The notes below the pieces were generated by a model that searched no databases, had not been told where the DNA came from, and was given only the letters and a program-made list of their open reading frames with translations. A stretch of DNA of 64,000 nucleotides from Chryseolinea sp. H1M3-3 (GTDB lineage: Bacteria; Bacteroidota; Bacteroidia; Cytophagales; Cyclobacteriaceae). Position numbers and translations under genes: made by a program. Below are positions 62,336 to 64,000 of this stretch, piece by piece. The stretch spans positions 1,054,001-1,118,000 of the forward strand of contig NZ_JARKMY010000001.1 of NCBI RefSeq assembly GCF_029360725.1, written 5' to 3'. The number at the start of each line of letters is the position of its first letter. The first letter of the stretch is position 1.

Positions 62336-63001
62336 TCAAAGAATTTCCCGAAGCACTTGTATCGACTTCATTTCTCCAAGGTTATCCATGTGATCAGCAT
62401 AAAACTTGAGTAACAATTCAAGGATCTCTCGTCTTTGATTGTTATGAATCAACACGGTTTCTGTGTAATCAGATTTCAAAAGTTTTTCAAGAATTTGCTC
62501 AATGTCAACACTTGTCATCCTGGTGCCCAGTAGCTCATTCACATTATAGACTCCAAATCCTAAAAAGCGACTCAGCCTCAAGAGAAAACGCAAGTGAAAG
62601 TTCTCCGTTTGCTCACTCATTTCATCGAGGGTAATAAAAGAGCGGATGAGAAACTGACAAAGTTCCTGCGCGTGACTCTCGTCCTTAATTGTTTTATTGA
62701 TCACCTCAGCAATAAACATCATCAAGGCTGATTTTTTTATGTCTGTCGAAATTGTACGGTAAGGGTATAGGCATTTCACTTCCTTAATACGATTGATATT
62801 TGCATGTTCGCGATGGTATACAACAAGATCGAGTAAGGTTAGCGGCTGGAATAATGCGATTTTGCTCTTTGCTGATTTGCTACGGACGCCATTAACGATA
62901 TAACTTCGTAAGCCGAACATTTCAGTAAATAATGTAACGATGATAGAGGTCTCACCATATTTTGTAAATCGAAACACAACCCCAGTCGTCTTATGCAGCA
63001 T
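62336..63001 (-). CDS. recO: DNA repair protein RecO
   Basis: 221 residues. The OB-fold N-terminus is MLHKTTGVVFRFTKYGETSI with FGLRSYIVNGVRS, followed by a helical domain (LFQPLTLLDLVVYHRE, LMMFIAEVINKTIKDE, FLLRLSRFLGFG). It brings RecA to SSB-coated gaps together with RecR. No zinc Cys cluster is present, as in other Bacteroidota RecO. It ends 11 bp from the SOD gene, convergent. Confidence 0.93.
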   Translation of the reverse strand: MLHKTTGVVFRFTKYGETSIIVTLFTEMFGLRSYIVNGVRSKSAKSKIALFQPLTLLDLVVYHREHANINRIKEVKCLYPYRTISTDIKKSALMMFIAEVINKTIKDESHAQELCQFLIRSFITLDEMSEQTENFHLRFLLRLSRFLGFGVYNVNELLGTRMTSVDIEQILEKLLKSDYTETVLIHNNQRREILELLLKFYADHMDNLGEMKSIQVLREIL

Positions 63002-63297
63002 GGATGAAAGTTACAAATTAGCGTTGAGAATGAATGCGCGTCATGTCGTGGGAGACTATTCACCGACAGCAATCTTTTCCACAACATTTTCACTTGTTGT
63101 AAAACTAACAAGTATACCGCCCGGTGAGACGTGACGTGAATCCCGAACGATTTTGCCAGAACTGCGCAGGGGATTTAACTACCCCATCCGTTGTATGCCA
63201 TTCAGTCCGACCGGCGATTTATGTCCAGGCGGGTTCAAAAAAATGTAACTCCCTTTTCAAATTATTTCAAGCTAAGCTCCAATACTTTTAATTTGAA
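63002..63297. other. Gene-free stretch between recO and thymidine kinase gene
   Basis: 296 bp between the recO start and the tdk stop. No gene or full promoter motif is recognised; the recO promoter should be here. Confidence 0.5.
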
Positions 63298-63894
63298 TCA
63301 TTTTTTGCGCTTCATCATCCCTTCGTTGAAAGCTCTCCTGCTTCTGGCTTCATACTCTTTCTTTTCCCCTAACAATACCTGCGATTCGTGGTGTGTTAGT
63401 CGAAATGAAAACGATGCAAGTTCGCCGGTTTGGGCGCAGATCGCATGAACTTTTGTTACAAACTCGGCAACAGCGAGCAGATAAGGCATTGGTCCAAAGG
63501 GTTTACCTTCATAATCCATATCCAGGCCGGCCACAATAATCCGCTTCCCCTGGTTTGCTAAGGCGTTACACACTTCAACAATCGATTCATCAAAAAATTG
63601 TGCTTCATCAATCCCTACTACATCGCAATCTCCAGCAAGCAAGAAGATATCATTGGCAAAATTTACCGGCGTCGACCGGATGGAGGTATCGTCATGCGAC
63701 ACGATTTGCTCGTGATGGTAACGTTTATCGAGCACTGGTTTAAAGATTTCAACCCGCTGTTTTGCAATAATCGCCCGGTTGAGCCTGCGGATAAGCTCTT
63801 CAGTCTTTCCGGAAAACATACATCCGGAAATAACCTCAATCCAGCCAGTGCGCTCTCGCCCTAACCTGGAGCCGATATGTGGTTCAATAAACAT
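63298..63894 (-). CDS. tdk: Thymidine kinase
   Basis: 198 residues. The P-loop GCMFSGKT is at residues 24-31, the catalytic Glu region is VGIDEAQFFD near 95, and the lasso region IVAGLDMDYEGKPFG and VTKVHAICAQTGE follow. It phosphorylates thymidine in the salvage of pyrimidines. Odd point: of the four zinc Cys of the family (CxxC and CxxC near the end), only the first (ICAQTG) remains; the C-terminal pair position reads EARSRRAF. The fold may be stabilised otherwise. The right window edge follows. Confidence 0.93.
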   Translation of the reverse strand: MFIEPHIGSRLGRERTGWIEVISGCMFSGKTEELIRRLNRAIIAKQRVEIFKPVLDKRYHHEQIVSHDDTSIRSTPVNFANDIFLLAGDCDVVGIDEAQFFDESIVEVCNALANQGKRIIVAGLDMDYEGKPFGPMPYLLAVAEFVTKVHAICAQTGELASFSFRLTHHESQVLLGEKKEYEARSRRAFNEGMMKRKK

Positions 63895-64000
63895 GAACTA
63901 AATTTAGAAGTTAGAATGCAATTGTGTCGTATGAAACGACAAAAAGCATGTATCATATTTAAAGTGTTTATTGCAGGAGTTGTGAGGGAAGATAAAAAAT

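Noticed and set aside
62318-62340. Hairpin AAGCG/CGCTC between the SOD gene and recO as a two-way terminator
   Set aside because: The stem is only about 6 bp and no T-tract follows on either side.
63911-64000. Open frame running off the right edge
   Set aside because: Fewer than 30 codons are visible, with no recognisable motif or promoter.

Overview
The window is a chromosomal segment of a Bacteroidota bacterium, most likely a cytophagalean (order-level guess from gene content, not from a search). Evidence: several predicted promoters follow the Bacteroidota pattern TT(T)G-N20-TAnnTTTG; there are GH97 and DUF1573 proteins, a YtxJ-like protein, a long Bacteroidota-type NusB, large FtsX-type permeases, a fused two-oxoacid dehydrogenase E1 and many lipoproteins and small outer-membrane proteins. 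Almost all of it is ordinary core genome. I see no rRNA, CRISPR array, prophage or recognisable insertion sequence.

Layout. 1-6230: a membrane cluster (DUF4350, cut by the window edge; DUF4129; polytopic protein; SpoIIM; M19 dipeptidase) diverging from an RDD protein and a cytochrome-b5-like protein. 6298-9328: a GNAT protein, then a sugar kinase/murQ/unknown-gene operon for amino-sugar (cell-wall) recycling. 9310-12479: SprT-like protein, a tiny lipoprotein with its own promoter and terminator, and the GTPases der and era. 12600-15484: initiator tRNA-fMet with promoter and terminator, and a 232-bp unit (tRNA 3' end, terminator hairpin, GIY-YIG nuclease 5' part) present twice in inverted orientation around an ABC exporter; both GIY-YIG copies are broken, in complementary ways. 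15530-22110: AAA/DUF4143 ATPase, FtsX-type permease, a 540-bp gene-free stretch, PBP1A. 22131-30601: GH97 glycosidase, purine nucleoside phosphorylase, and a tripartite RND efflux pump (adaptor, pump, TolC). 30657-34849: the nusB-ytxH-DUF1573-yajC-ybbR-coaE group. 34948-38166: Sua5/TsaC, MltG, thioesterase, BrkB-type membrane protein. 38263-40329: a lipoprotein and two outer-membrane proteins; two of these genes share a modular 34-nt upstream element. 40558-52950: AsmA-like protein, N-carbamoylputrescine amidase, gltD, gltB, mnmD, ispF, M16 peptidase. 53081-63894: fused E1 dehydrogenase, a large secreted Lys/Arg-rich repeat protein with YtxJ, an outer-membrane protein, TonB, chromate transporter, 2OG-Fe oxygenase, Tat-type superoxide dismutase, recO and thymidine kinase.

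The least explained parts are (i) the inverted tRNA-fMet/GIY-YIG duplication, (ii) the shared upstream element at 38894-38927 and 40379-40412, and (iii) the repeat protein at 55192-57279. Gene functions are assigned by reading motifs and family resemblance; no database search was possible. Where the longest open frame begins at a rare codon I moved the start to the better supported codon and say so.
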